Source: a bacterium (GTDB lineage: Bacteria; B130-G9). From it: a stretch of 23,064 nucleotides of DNA. Under the pieces are notes generated by a model that worked only from the letters and a program-made list of their open reading frames with translations, searched no databases and was not told where the DNA came from. The stretch spans positions 1 through 23,064 of the forward strand of contig DATLAJ010000093.1 in the NCBI GenBank assembly GCA_035527515.1, read 5' to 3'. The translations under genes and the position numbers were made by a program. Positions 15,843 to 23,064 of the stretch are shown piece after piece. The first letter of the stretch is position 1, and each line of letters begins with the position of its first letter.

Positions 15843-15974
15843 GTTCTAGAGATTTCGGCAGGTTTTGGAAGTTTTGTCGGCTCTTGGAGGGGACAGATGT
15901 AGCGGTGTTTGTGGGTTTACGAGCGACGTGTATTGGTTCTGATAAGATATGTTATGTAAACTAACTGATCCCCA

Positions 15975-18650
15975 ATGAAGATCGCCATTCCGCTACCAAG
16001 CCCCGTCCCATTCTACCCAGGCGGCATCGAAAAACTCGCCGCAGGCCTTGCAAATGCACTTCGTCGCGCCGGACACCAGGTCGAGACTATAAAGGTCCCA
16101 GCTAAAGAACAGACTCTCTGCCAGATACTCGCCTCATATATCAGATTCTGGCGACTCGACCTGAGGCACTTCGATCTTGTAATATCACTTAAATATCCAG
16201 GGTGGATGTCTCGATCAAATAGGCATATTGTCTATATGTGCCATCGTCTTCGCGGCCTTTACGACACTTACCCGTTGCCGGTGGGTCTCAAGACATGGCT
16301 GAGCGCCTCGTTGCTTAGGTTCCCCGGGCCGTTGACAAGGACGATAGTCCACTGCCTCGACGGCATCGGCCTCTCCAACCGTCGGGTGTCCCATTTTTTC
16401 TGCCTTTCGGAAACAGTGAGACGCAGGGCTGAGTACTTTCCCGCTGGCTGTTATGAGCCTGTTGTCGTTTATCCACCCAGCTCTTTGCCGGACCTCTCTG
16501 GAGGTCCATACGACTATTTCTTCTCAGTGAGCAGGCTCGATGCGCCGAAACGGATGGACCTTGTGATATCGGCGATGGCGCACATCAAGGAGAATGTCAG
16601 GCTGCTAATCGTTGGCGAGGGCCCTCAGCGAGCGTATCTTGAATCACTTGCGGCGAGCGATCCGAGGGTTGAGCTTCTGGGAAATGTTACGGATGAGAGG
16701 CTCTCAGCCCTTTACTCAAGCGCCTTGGCGGTCGTTTTTGGGCCTGTTCAGGAGGACTTCGGACTGGTCACGCTCGAGGCCATGAAGTGTGCCAAGCCGG
16801 TGATAACGTGCACTGATTCGGGCGGCCCAACGGAGCTTATTAAAGACGGCGTGAATGGCTTTATTTGCGAGCCTGACTCGCGGGCAGTCGCAGAAAAGAT
16901 GTCCCTGCTGGCAAGAGACCCGGGCATGGCCAGAGAGTTGGGCCAAAAAGGGCTGGAAACGGTCTCCGATGTGACTTGGGAGAACCTGGTTGACAAGCTG
17001 CTTCAGCCCTACAATTTCCTCGAGCTAGACTTTATTAACTCGCGACAGAATAAGAGAATTATATGCGTTCTGTCGCCTTATGGCATCTATCCCCCGGTCG
17101 GCGGCGGAAAGTGCCGCATCTTTCAGCTATATCGACATCTGGCGCACTACTTCAACGTTGTCGTCGTGTCTATTGGCAACTACAACGAAACATATCAGGT
17201 CACAGAGCTTGCCGATGGGCTCTTCGAGGTCAGGGTTCCGATGACCCCCGTCCACAGCAAAGAGCAGTGGGAGCTAGAGAAGGCGGCGGGGCTTCCCATA
17301 TCGGACGTAGCTATGCCGAGGCTGATGCACCACACGCCGATGATCAGGGCTGTGATCGAGCATTTCGTCGGGAAGGCCGACGTCGTCGTTGCATCACATC
17401 CTTTCCTGTTCGATGTGGTCCGTCGTGTTGAGCGGACGAGGCTTGTCGTGTATGAGGCGCACAACGTGGAGACGAAGCTCAAGGCCGCATACCTCAACAA
17501 AACGCGGACTGGCAAGAGACTGCTGCGCGACACCGGCCGCGTGGAGCGGGCGGCGGCTCGTCAGTCTGACGTGCTTTGGGCAACGTCCGAAGATGAGGCC
17601 AAGGACCTCGCGCGCATTTTCGGCGTCAAGCCGGAGAAGGTCTGGACCGTTCCCAATGCAGTTGATACGAGCACCATAGTTGTGCCTGACGAAAAGGCGC
17701 GCGAGCAGGCCAGAACAATTCTAGGATGCTCAAGGCCGGTCGTGCTTTTCATTGCGTCTTGGCATCCACCGAACTTGGAGGGTTTGCTGTTTCTGAAGGA
17801 CCACCTCTCTCCTGCTCTGCCGAACGCTGACTTCGTGGTGATAGGTAGCGTCAAAGATCAGTATTTGTCGGCAGTTAAGAGTCTTGACTTCCCGGACAAC
17901 TTGAAGGTGTTGGGAGTTGTTGAGGAGAAGGTAAAAAACCTCTGGCTGGCCGCAGCTGAGGTGGCGATCAATCCAGTTGCTTCGGGTTCAGGAACAAGCT
18001 TGAAGATGTTCGACTACATGGCGGCAGGGCTTCCGATCGTAACAACAGCTGTTGGGGCGAGGGGCACTCACCTTGTTGATGGCAAGCACGCTATCATCTC
18101 TGACCGTGCTCTTTTCGCACACAATATAGGTTTTGTCTTGAGGCACAGAGAGGAAGGGTTGGCCCTGGCGGCGGCAGCAAGGAGGCTCGCCGAAGACCGC
18201 TTTGACTGGGCCAAGATAGCAGGCGCCCTTCACGAGAGGCTCGAAGGGGCAATGCCCTCTTCCCTACCCCGCCAGTTCGACGCGTCCAATCAGAGGCAGT
18301 TCATCTCTGGATGGTATCCTCCTGAGTTCTGGGAGGACAAGTTCACGTTCAGGTGGTCGAACGGCGAGGGGAGGCTCGCTGTCCACAACCCAAAGCGCGC
18401 TGCGACGCTCCGAATCGAGCTCTTGAGGGGCGCATCATCCGAGCTCGAGGTGTTACTGAACGGGAGTTCAGCGGCGAGATTCACGCTTGAGGCCGGCTGG
18501 CAGCGGCTCGAAGTTGAACTGCCTCGAATCATCGACGGCGATGCCATTGAGGTTCTTCTGAGATGCTACCCCTGGCGGCCAGCGGAGGTCGCGGGAGGCA
18601 ACGACTTGCGGCGACTCGGCCTCGCCCTGAAGAGGGCGAGCGTCATCTGA
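15975..18650 (+). CDS. Dual GT4-type glycosyltransferase fusion with C-terminal beta-rich domain
   Basis: This 891-residue protein holds two complete GT-B glycosyltransferases in tandem. The first (about 1-345) opens with a GGIEKLA loop (16-22) and has the retaining-GT motif E-x7-E in EDFGLVTLEAM (E260, E268) and GPTELI. The second (about 360-755) opens with PPVGGGKCR, has YEAHNVE (493-499) and a sugar-nucleotide site GSGTSLKMFDYMAAGLP (671-687). Its first acidic position differs from a standard E-x7-E. Residues about 778-885 start SGWYPPEFW and form a beta-rich module of unknown role. No signal peptide or membrane helix is seen, so it is probably cytosolic or peripheral, adding sugars to a lipid-linked glycan. 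The ATG has no clear ribosome site. A 132-bp gap separates it from the preceding gene. Confidence 0.87.
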   Translation: MKIAIPLPSPVPFYPGGIEKLAAGLANALRRAGHQVETIKVPAKEQTLCQILASYIRFWRLDLRHFDLVISLKYPGWMSRSNRHIVYMCHRLRGLYDTYPLPVGLKTWLSASLLRFPGPLTRTIVHCLDGIGLSNRRVSHFFCLSETVRRRAEYFPAGCYEPVVVYPPSSLPDLSGGPYDYFFSVSRLDAPKRMDLVISAMAHIKENVRLLIVGEGPQRAYLESLAASDPRVELLGNVTDERLSALYSSALAVVFGPVQEDFGLVTLEAMKCAKPVITCTDSGGPTELIKDGVNGFICEPDSRAVAEKMSLLARDPGMARELGQKGLETVSDVTWENLVDKLLQPYNFLELDFINSRQNKRIICVLSPYGIYPPVGGGKCRIFQLYRHLAHYFNVVVVSIGNYNETYQVTELADGLFEVRVPMTPVHSKEQWELEKAAGLPISDVAMPRLMHHTPMIRAVIEHFVGKADVVVASHPFLFDVVRRVERTRLVVYEAHNVETKLKAAYLNKTRTGKRLLRDTGRVERAAARQSDVLWATSEDEAKDLARIFGVKPEKVWTVPNAVDTSTIVVPDEKAREQARTILGCSRPVVLFIASWHPPNLEGLLFLKDHLSPALPNADFVVIGSVKDQYLSAVKSLDFPDNLKVLGVVEEKVKNLWLAAAEVAINPVASGSGTSLKMFDYMAAGLPIVTTAVGARGTHLVDGKHAIISDRALFAHNIGFVLRHREEGLALAAAARRLAEDRFDWAKIAGALHERLEGAMPSSLPRQFDASNQRQFISGWYPPEFWEDKFTFRWSNGEGRLAVHNPKRAATLRIELLRGASSELEVLLNGSSAARFTLEAGWQRLEVELPRIIDGDAIEVLLRCYPWRPAEVAGGNDLRRLGLALKRASVI

Positions 18651-18793
18651 TACCCGAAACGCCGGGGTCGCGTGAGGGGGGCATCATCGCCGGTCTGGGT
18701 TGTGTGGCGAGTGATTGTGGGTAAGGAACAAGTGGAATTAGGATTGACCTGATGCTGCGTTTCGTTCCCTGCAGGCAAGCTATAATGGCGCAG

Positions 18794-18822
18794 GAATTTC
18801 TGGCCGCTGTTGGCAGAAATTC
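18794..18822. repeat. 9-bp inverted repeat at the left edge of the repeat cluster
   Basis: GAATTTCTG (18794-18802) and CAGAAATTC (18814-18822) are perfect complements around an 11-base loop. Confidence 0.6.
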
Positions 18823-18825
18823 GGT

Positions 18826-18870
18826 TCCCCGAAGGGGGGCCACAATAGTAGCCGTGGGTGCAACCCACGG
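18826..18870 (-). repeat. Palindromic intergenic repeat unit, copy B (inverted)
   Basis: Read on the minus strand: hairpin CCGTGGGT-TGC-ACCCACGG, linker CTACTATTGTGG, then CCCC-TTC-GGGG. This is the same plan as copies A and C. The first hairpin (18852-18870) is perfect. Confidence 0.7.
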
Positions 18871-18886
18871 AATGCGTTCTATGTTC

Positions 18887-18901
18887 AGCCCTTTCAGGGC
18901 T
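18887..18901. repeat. Short hairpin between repeat copies B and C
   Basis: AGCCCT-TTC-AGGGCT, a perfect 6-bp stem with the same TTC loop as its neighbours. It is centred between the inverted copies B and C. Confidence 0.55.
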
Positions 18902-18928
18902 GTTTTCCTTTCCTTCTCTGACCCTGAT

Positions 18929-18976
18929 CCGTAGGTTTCACCTACGGCTACTCACGTCCATCCCCTTGCGGGGATG
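18929..18976 (+). repeat. Palindromic intergenic repeat unit, copy C
   Basis: Hairpin CCGTAGGT-TTC-ACCTACGG (18929-18947), linker CTACTCACGTC, then CATCCCC-TTGC-GGGGATG (18959-18976). Stems differ from copies A and B by compensating changes, while the linker is kept. Confidence 0.7.
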
Positions 18977-19011
18977 CGGGAAGAACGCCGTCAGTTGAGC
19001 AGGCCCGGGCA

Positions 19012-19029
19012 CGATTACGAAAACTCCTC
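19012..19029 (-). repeat. 18-base dispersed repeat, copy 2
   Basis: CGATTACGAAAACTCCTC is the exact reverse complement of 6869-6886. It ends 13 bp before the -35 box of the btuB promoter. Confidence 0.7.
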
Positions 19030-19042
19030 CTCAAAAGACCGC

Positions 19043-19070
19043 TTGACAGCGCCTTCTGCTTGAGTATTGT
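19043..19070 (+). promoter_or_regulatory. Sigma70-like promoter of the cobalamin operon
   Basis: A perfect -35 TTGACA (19043-19048), 16-base spacer and TATTGT (19065-19070, 4 of 6 to TATAAT). Initiation near 19077 would put the transcript start just ahead of the riboswitch P1 stem at 19084, which supports it. Confidence 0.65.
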
Positions 19071-19083
19071 TCTCTGTAAATAA

Positions 19084-19277
19084 TCCGTGTGGATGCCCTT
19101 CGCTTAATAGGGAAGTGTGGTGAGATTCCACCGCGGGCACGCCACTGTAATCGGGGACGAAACCCGAAACTAACGCCACTGGGCGGCCTTAAGCGCCCGG
19201 GAAGGCTTCGGGGAGTAGGTTGATCCGTAAGTCAGGAAACCTGTCCAGACGGAAGATTCGTTGAGGTCCCTCGATGA
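19084..19277 (+). promoter_or_regulatory. Cobalamin (B12) riboswitch
   Basis: The aptamer consensus is clear: GGTGAGATTCCACCGCGGGC, two GCCACTG copies (19141-19147, 19175-19181), GGGAAGGC (19199-19206) and the B12 box AAGTCAGGAAACCTG ending at 19243. P1 closes with 19084-19093 against 19244-19253 (one mismatch). Downstream, 19258-19265 pairs with 19270-19277 to form a P13-like hairpin. Its loop GTCC (19266-19269) complements GGAC (19155-19158) of L5, the kissing loop known in this class. Bound cobalamin should stabilise P13 and thereby shut off btuB expression. Confidence 0.95.
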
Positions 19278-19323
19278 CTGGGGATGGGGCGGTTTTGTCT
19301 TTTTACCCCAACCGAGGGGTCTC
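19263..19323 (+). promoter_or_regulatory. Predicted antiterminator helix of the riboswitch
   Basis: Bases 19263-19273 can pair with 19313-19323 over 11 positions (nine Watson-Crick, two G-U). This helix uses strands needed by both P13 (19258-19277) and the terminator (19305-19332), so the three are mutually exclusive. It would form when no cobalamin is bound. Confidence 0.65.
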
Positions 19324-19336
19324 GGTTGGGGTTTTT
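19305..19336 (+). terminator. Riboswitch-controlled intrinsic terminator
   Basis: A perfect 12-bp stem, 19305-19316 with 19321-19332, loop GGGT, followed by a run of T (19332-19336). It ends 18 bp before the btuB ATG and explains why a start codon upstream of it (19274) cannot be right. Confidence 0.9.
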
Positions 19337-19354
19337 GCATTTATTGGTGTGAGT

Positions 19355-21286
19355 ATGGAGCTGAGAAGAGTTCTCCTCGTAAGTCTGAGCGCCTCGTTAA
19401 TCCTAGCCGCATGCGCATTGGCCGAAGAGGCTAAGAAGGCGGACAGCGTCGCGAAACACAAGACCAAGAAAGCCTCATACGCGCTTGAAAAGGAGGTGGT
19501 TGTTACGGCCACACGAACCGAGACGGACGCATCCAACGTGTCCGCTTTCGTAACTGTCGTTCGGCCCGAGGACCTTCCTGCTAGGCCGAAGACCGCAGCG
19601 GATATGCTCAAAGCTGTTCCCGGACTTAGAATCAACCAATACGGAGGTGGACTTTCGCTCGCCCCGCCCAGCATCAGAGGCTCATCCGCGAACCAGGTCC
19701 TAATAATGATAGATGGAGTGAGGCTGAACTCCGCCAGAGGTGATGGCGTGGACCTCTCCGACATTCCAGCGGACATCATCGACCACATCGAGGTCGTCCG
19801 CGGCGGCAGCTCCGCACTTTACGGCAGCGACGCGATGGGAGGCGTGATCAACATAATCACGAAACGAGGCACGAAGAGGCCATCCACAACGCTTTCTCTG
19901 ACCGCCGGGTCGTTTGACACGTTGGGAGCGACAGTCTCGCACAGCGCAGGCCTCGAGAACTTGGACTTTGCGTTGTCGCTGCACTACGCCGAGAGCGAGG
20001 GCGACTTTCCTTACGAGTTCCGAGGCACGCAGACCAAGCGGATACAGAACGGCAGCTACACTGCCCGCGGCGGCTTTTTACGTGCAAGTTATCGGCTCGG
20101 TTCGGGCACACAGTTAGGCTTGACCCACATCCTGAACGATTCGGATAAGCACTTGCCCGGCAGGATTGAGTTCCCGACGCCTGACGCTGAACAGAAGAAC
20201 CAGTGGAGCCTGACAACGCTTGTTCTCGACCAAAAGGATTTTCTGGCAAAGGGGCTTTCCGCATCGCTTATGGCCCACTGGCGCGCCGAGCATCTATCCT
20301 ACTACGATCCCATCTTCGTGGGGGCAACTCCGAGCGGTTACACTGGTCATCGAGGAGGTGTGGAGCTTCTGCTGTGCTACTCGGCGGGCCTGCACCAGCT
20401 CATCACGTTCGCCGCCAGTGCCAGTGAGGAGAAACAGAACAGTGTAAACAGTGGCACGCACACAAGAACCACGTCGAGCGTCTTCCTCCAGAACCTAGTC
20501 TCGCTACTGGACGACAAGATCATTCTGACACCGGCCGCTAGGCTCGACAGGTATTCCGATGTCGGGCGATCGTTTAACCCCAAGCTCGGCGTCTGCCTCA
20601 AACCATTGCCCTTCCTGTCGCTCAAGGCCAACGCATCCAGATCGTTTCGCGTGCCCGGCCTCGATGACCTCTACTGGCCACGGAGCGCCTTCACTGCGGG
20701 CAATCCTGACCTGGAGCCTGAGACATGCCACAACTGGGACGCGGGTTTCGAGCTCCGGATTGAGGATAATCTCCGACTTGAGGCGGCCTATTTTTTGAAT
20801 CGAGCCAAGAACCTGATTTTGTGGCAGCCAGCACAGGGAGGTCTATGGTCTCCTACTAATGTGGGCCGCGCGCGGATGACGGGGATCGAGTCGCGACTTG
20901 TGGCCTCGGTGTTCAAATGGTGTCGATTGGAGATGTCGCATACTTATACCGACGCCAAGGACACGACCGATCCCCAAAACACGACACAATTGATAAAGCG
21001 CCCAAGAAACAGGACGACTGCGCTATTAAACGTTGGCTGCGACAAGATATCTGGGTCGGTGCAGGTCTCTCGCACCAGCCAGAGCTTCACAACCGCCGCA
21101 AACACCCAGTGGCTGCCATCGAACACGCTCGTTGATTGCGGCCTCAAGATGAGGCCACTGAAACATCTGGCGCTCGAGTTCTCTGTCCAGAATCTCTTTG
21201 ACCACTCCTATCAAGTGATGCCTGATTACGCTATGCCCGGCAGAAGCTACTCGCTAACAGTCAGCTTAAAACTCGAGGGGAGGTGA
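19355..21286 (+). CDS. btuB: TonB-dependent outer-membrane receptor, BtuB-type (cobalamin)
   Basis: From ATG 19355 the protein has 643 residues, close to E. coli BtuB (about 610). A signal peptide (about 1-23, ending ALA|EE) is followed by a basic linker and a TonB box region EKEVVVTATR (45-54). The plug (about 58-175) carries LKAVPGLRINQYGG, SIRGSSANQVLIMIDGVRLN and IEVVRGGSSALYGSDAMGGVINIITK. A 22-strand-type barrel follows, with RSFRVPGLDDLYW and VQNLFDHSYQVMPDY typical of BtuB-like receptors. The last residue is Arg rather than the usual aromatic. LAAC at 17-20 also fits a lipobox, probably by chance. GTG 19349 is an alternative start. Cobalamin specificity is inferred from the riboswitch. 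The substrate crosses the outer membrane with TonB energy. Confidence 0.92.
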   Translation: MELRRVLLVSLSASLILAACALAEEAKKADSVAKHKTKKASYALEKEVVVTATRTETDASNVSAFVTVVRPEDLPARPKTAADMLKAVPGLRINQYGGGLSLAPPSIRGSSANQVLIMIDGVRLNSARGDGVDLSDIPADIIDHIEVVRGGSSALYGSDAMGGVINIITKRGTKRPSTTLSLTAGSFDTLGATVSHSAGLENLDFALSLHYAESEGDFPYEFRGTQTKRIQNGSYTARGGFLRASYRLGSGTQLGLTHILNDSDKHLPGRIEFPTPDAEQKNQWSLTTLVLDQKDFLAKGLSASLMAHWRAEHLSYYDPIFVGATPSGYTGHRGGVELLLCYSAGLHQLITFAASASEEKQNSVNSGTHTRTTSSVFLQNLVSLLDDKIILTPAARLDRYSDVGRSFNPKLGVCLKPLPFLSLKANASRSFRVPGLDDLYWPRSAFTAGNPDLEPETCHNWDAGFELRIEDNLRLEAAYFLNRAKNLILWQPAQGGLWSPTNVGRARMTGIESRLVASVFKWCRLEMSHTYTDAKDTTDPQNTTQLIKRPRNRTTALLNVGCDKISGSVQVSRTSQSFTTAANTQWLPSNTLVDCGLKMRPLKHLALEFSVQNLFDHSYQVMPDYAMPGRSYSLTVSLKLEGR

Positions 21287-21367
21287 TGTCAAGGAATAAC
21301 CCATGAATCAAGCAAAAATCTGAGTATCTGAAAAACAAGACCTTAGCAAACACAGGAGGAATAGAGA

Positions 21368-23053
21368 ATGGCTAAGAAATTACTGCTTCTTTTGGCAGTG
21401 GTTGTCGTCGCTTATGGCATCGCGTCCGCTCAAGAGGTGCAGCAGGTTACGCTTCACTGCCCAGTGTATCTCACGTGGGCGAGCTCTGACTCGTTCATTG
21501 TTGTCCGTAACACGACGGGCACCGATGTGTCCTTCACGCCTGGATTCTGCTTCGACGGGGAGTATCTGGTTCCTTACACTCTCATCCCTGTCCCTGCGCA
21601 TGGGACAATCATTCTGACCGTGGACCAGTTCTTTGACACATCGATATGCGAAAGCGGCCTGGTTGGTGTAGAGCTGTCGTATATGGGCGAGCCAGGGGCC
21701 ATCATGGGCTCGGTCGTCATGTTTCTGGGGAGCATGTCGTTTCAGGTTCCGTTCAGGGATGTGGCTGCGGACGTCTCTCACTCGCTGCACTCCAGCCTCT
21801 GTTTGGGCGGCGACTTCATTGACTACGTCTTTGTCAAAAACACCACCAACGAGCCGGTTACTGTCTCGCCGACTTTCTACTGCAACGGCGCCGCGACGCC
21901 CGGCCTGAGCGTTAGGCTCAATCCGCATCAGGCTGCGATGGTGAGCGCCGGAGCTGGGCACTTGGGCGACTGCATAGGAGGCGCAGACCTGGTGACGACG
22001 GCCACGCCGGGCAGCATCGTCGCTGTCAACATCGCCGCCAACCTAATGACAGGCATGACCCTAGTCGAGGAGCTCCTTCCGGGCGTGGGCGGCCTCACCC
22101 CACCGCCGACATACAACCTCTTCGTGGCCAACGGCCTCTCTTACACGCTCTCCGCGGTGAACACTGAGACCGGAGAGGTCAAGGTCAACTTCGCATCGAC
22201 CGGCGACGTCCCCAACTATCTCTCGTTCCACAACGACGACCTTTACTGCGTCAACTCTCTGTCCAACAACGTGCAGGTCTTCTCACCGGCCACCGGAGAT
22301 GCGCTGGGCGAGATCGACCTTGACGTCGGGACAAATCCCTGGGCAATGGCGTTCACATCTGGCGACAAGGCGTTCGTGACGGGTTACTACACCGATAACG
22401 TGGTGATCCTTGATCTGGCAAGTCAGGAACAGGCAGGCACAATCGATCTTGGTGAGAACGCTCGCAGCCCCGAGGGTATCTGCCTCGCCGACGGCAAGCT
22501 CTATGTCTCAAGCGTCAACTACGACTTGAGCACCTACTCCTATGGCCAGGGCGTTGTGACGGTCATCGACCCTGAGACCATGCAGACCATCAAGACGCTC
22601 CAAACCAGCCAGCTCAACCCCCAGGTCATCCAGAACGACGGCCAGGGCGAGCTTTACGTGCTCTGCACAGGGGATTGGTTCAGCCAGTTCGGCGTCGTTG
22701 ACGTCATCGACACAGCAACGGACGAGATCGTTACGTCGCTGCCGGTCGGTGGCTCTCCGGGCTGTATGGTGATTGCGCCGAACAATTGCGCCTACATTGG
22801 GGACGCTTCGGACGCCAACTTGTATAAGATAGACGTGGCCACGAACACGGTTCTGCACGACTCGGAAGACCCCATCGTGTTCAGTGGAAAGAGCGCCTCT
22901 GCGGCCGGACTTGTCGCCTCGAGCGCAGGCTATCTCTACATCTCTTCATTCGGCGAGGACACGGTTTACATAATGGACTATCGCACCGATGGCATGATAC
23001 GGATGATATTCTCAGTCGGCGATGGTCCGGGGGCGCTGGCCATTCTGAACTGA
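21368..23053 (+). CDS. Secreted YncE-like beta-propeller protein with duplicated N-terminal domain; BtuG-like candidate
   Basis: This 561-residue protein has a signal peptide (about 1-21, ending IASA|Q). Two copies of a beta-rich domain follow: about 28-130 and 142-237. Each has three cysteines (C31, C61, C94; C145, C172, C202) and the shared pattern F(I/V)VxNTT, F.C.G, C..G, PGxIxxxVxx. After a PPP linker, residues about 247-561 form a YncE-type propeller with repeats such as NVQVFSPATGDALGEIDL, NVVILDLASQEQAGTIDLG and VVDVIDTATDEIVTSLPVG. About 315 residues fits seven blades of about 45. AGGAGG (21354-21359) lies eight bases before the ATG. The gene starts 81 bp after btuB and should share its riboswitch control. 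Bacteroides BtuG, a B12-binding propeller partner of BtuB, is the obvious parallel. Unlike BtuG, no lipobox is present. Confidence 0.82.
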   Translation: MAKKLLLLLAVVVVAYGIASAQEVQQVTLHCPVYLTWASSDSFIVVRNTTGTDVSFTPGFCFDGEYLVPYTLIPVPAHGTIILTVDQFFDTSICESGLVGVELSYMGEPGAIMGSVVMFLGSMSFQVPFRDVAADVSHSLHSSLCLGGDFIDYVFVKNTTNEPVTVSPTFYCNGAATPGLSVRLNPHQAAMVSAGAGHLGDCIGGADLVTTATPGSIVAVNIAANLMTGMTLVEELLPGVGGLTPPPTYNLFVANGLSYTLSAVNTETGEVKVNFASTGDVPNYLSFHNDDLYCVNSLSNNVQVFSPATGDALGEIDLDVGTNPWAMAFTSGDKAFVTGYYTDNVVILDLASQEQAGTIDLGENARSPEGICLADGKLYVSSVNYDLSTYSYGQGVVTVIDPETMQTIKTLQTSQLNPQVIQNDGQGELYVLCTGDWFSQFGVVDVIDTATDEIVTSLPVGGSPGCMVIAPNNCAYIGDASDANLYKIDVATNTVLHDSEDPIVFSGKSASAAGLVASSAGYLYISSFGEDTVYIMDYRTDGMIRMIFSVGDGPGALAILN

Positions 23054-23064
23054 TATTGCTCGCG

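Larger units (their letters stand above)
18651..19042. other. Non-coding stretch with a cluster of palindromic repeats
   Basis: No gene is supported here. It begins right after the glycosyltransferase stop. From 18794 it contains five successive hairpins, then the second copy of the 18-base repeat at 19012-19029. TATAAT at 18781-18786 has no -35 at usable distance. Confidence 0.6.

Noticed and set aside
18744-18786. TTGACC ... TATAAT as a promoter
   Set aside because: The spacer is 31 bases, far outside the 16-18 range, and no alternative -35 is seen.
18752-18934. 60-codon plus-strand frame
   Set aside because: It reads straight through the palindromic repeat units; its peptide is just the translated hairpins.
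18794-18976. CRISPR array
   Set aside because: The repeats are hairpins of different sequence in mixed orientation with no regular spacers and no cas genes.
19274-19354. Longer N-terminus for btuB starting at 19274
   Set aside because: It would place the start before the riboswitch terminator (19305-19336). The signal peptide begins at ATG 19355.

Overview
The window (about 23 kb, moderately GC-rich) comes from a diderm bacterium. It encodes a TonB-dependent outer-membrane receptor, an O-antigen-ligase-like polymerase/ligase and a Wzx-type flippase. The mix of divergent housekeeping genes, long multidomain fusions and dispersed palindromic repeats suggests an uncultured or poorly sampled phylum rather than a well-known proteobacterial group. 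I cannot name the lineage from the sequence alone.

Left part (1-6739), surface polysaccharide. The 3' end of an HD-GYP signalling protein is followed by a 317-bp structured leader. Next comes a 1078-residue fusion of an O-antigen ligase-like membrane domain, TPR repeats and a C-terminal beta-rich domain. It is convergent with, and overlaps by 66 bp, a minus-strand pair: a Wzx-like flippase and, upstream of it, a B12-binding-type radical SAM protein.

Middle (6740-15842). A 650-bp divergent intergenic region holds dispersed repeats. Then come a divergent ATP-type PEP carboxykinase (pckA) with a clear terminator, an MBL-fold hydrolase, and a tightly packed run clpX - yicC - yhaM-like 3'-5' exoribonuclease - asnS - degenerate FtsE-like ABC ATPase - small uncharacterised acidic protein.

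Right part (15975-23053). A 891-residue protein fuses two GT4-type glycosyltransferases and a C-terminal beta-rich domain. It is followed by a cluster of palindromic repeats (18794-19029). Next is a cobalamin-uptake module: a sigma70-like promoter, a cobalamin riboswitch with P1, L5/L13 kissing loop, antiterminator and terminator all visible, a BtuB-type TonB receptor, and a secreted beta-propeller protein.

The most interesting item is the last gene. It is a predicted seven-bladed propeller directly downstream of riboswitch-controlled btuB, so it is a candidate functional counterpart of the BtuG surface B12-binding propeller of Bacteroides. It also carries a tandemly duplicated, cysteine-bearing N-terminal domain that I do not recognise. 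Imported cobalamin could serve the B12-type radical SAM enzyme encoded in the same window; that link is inference.
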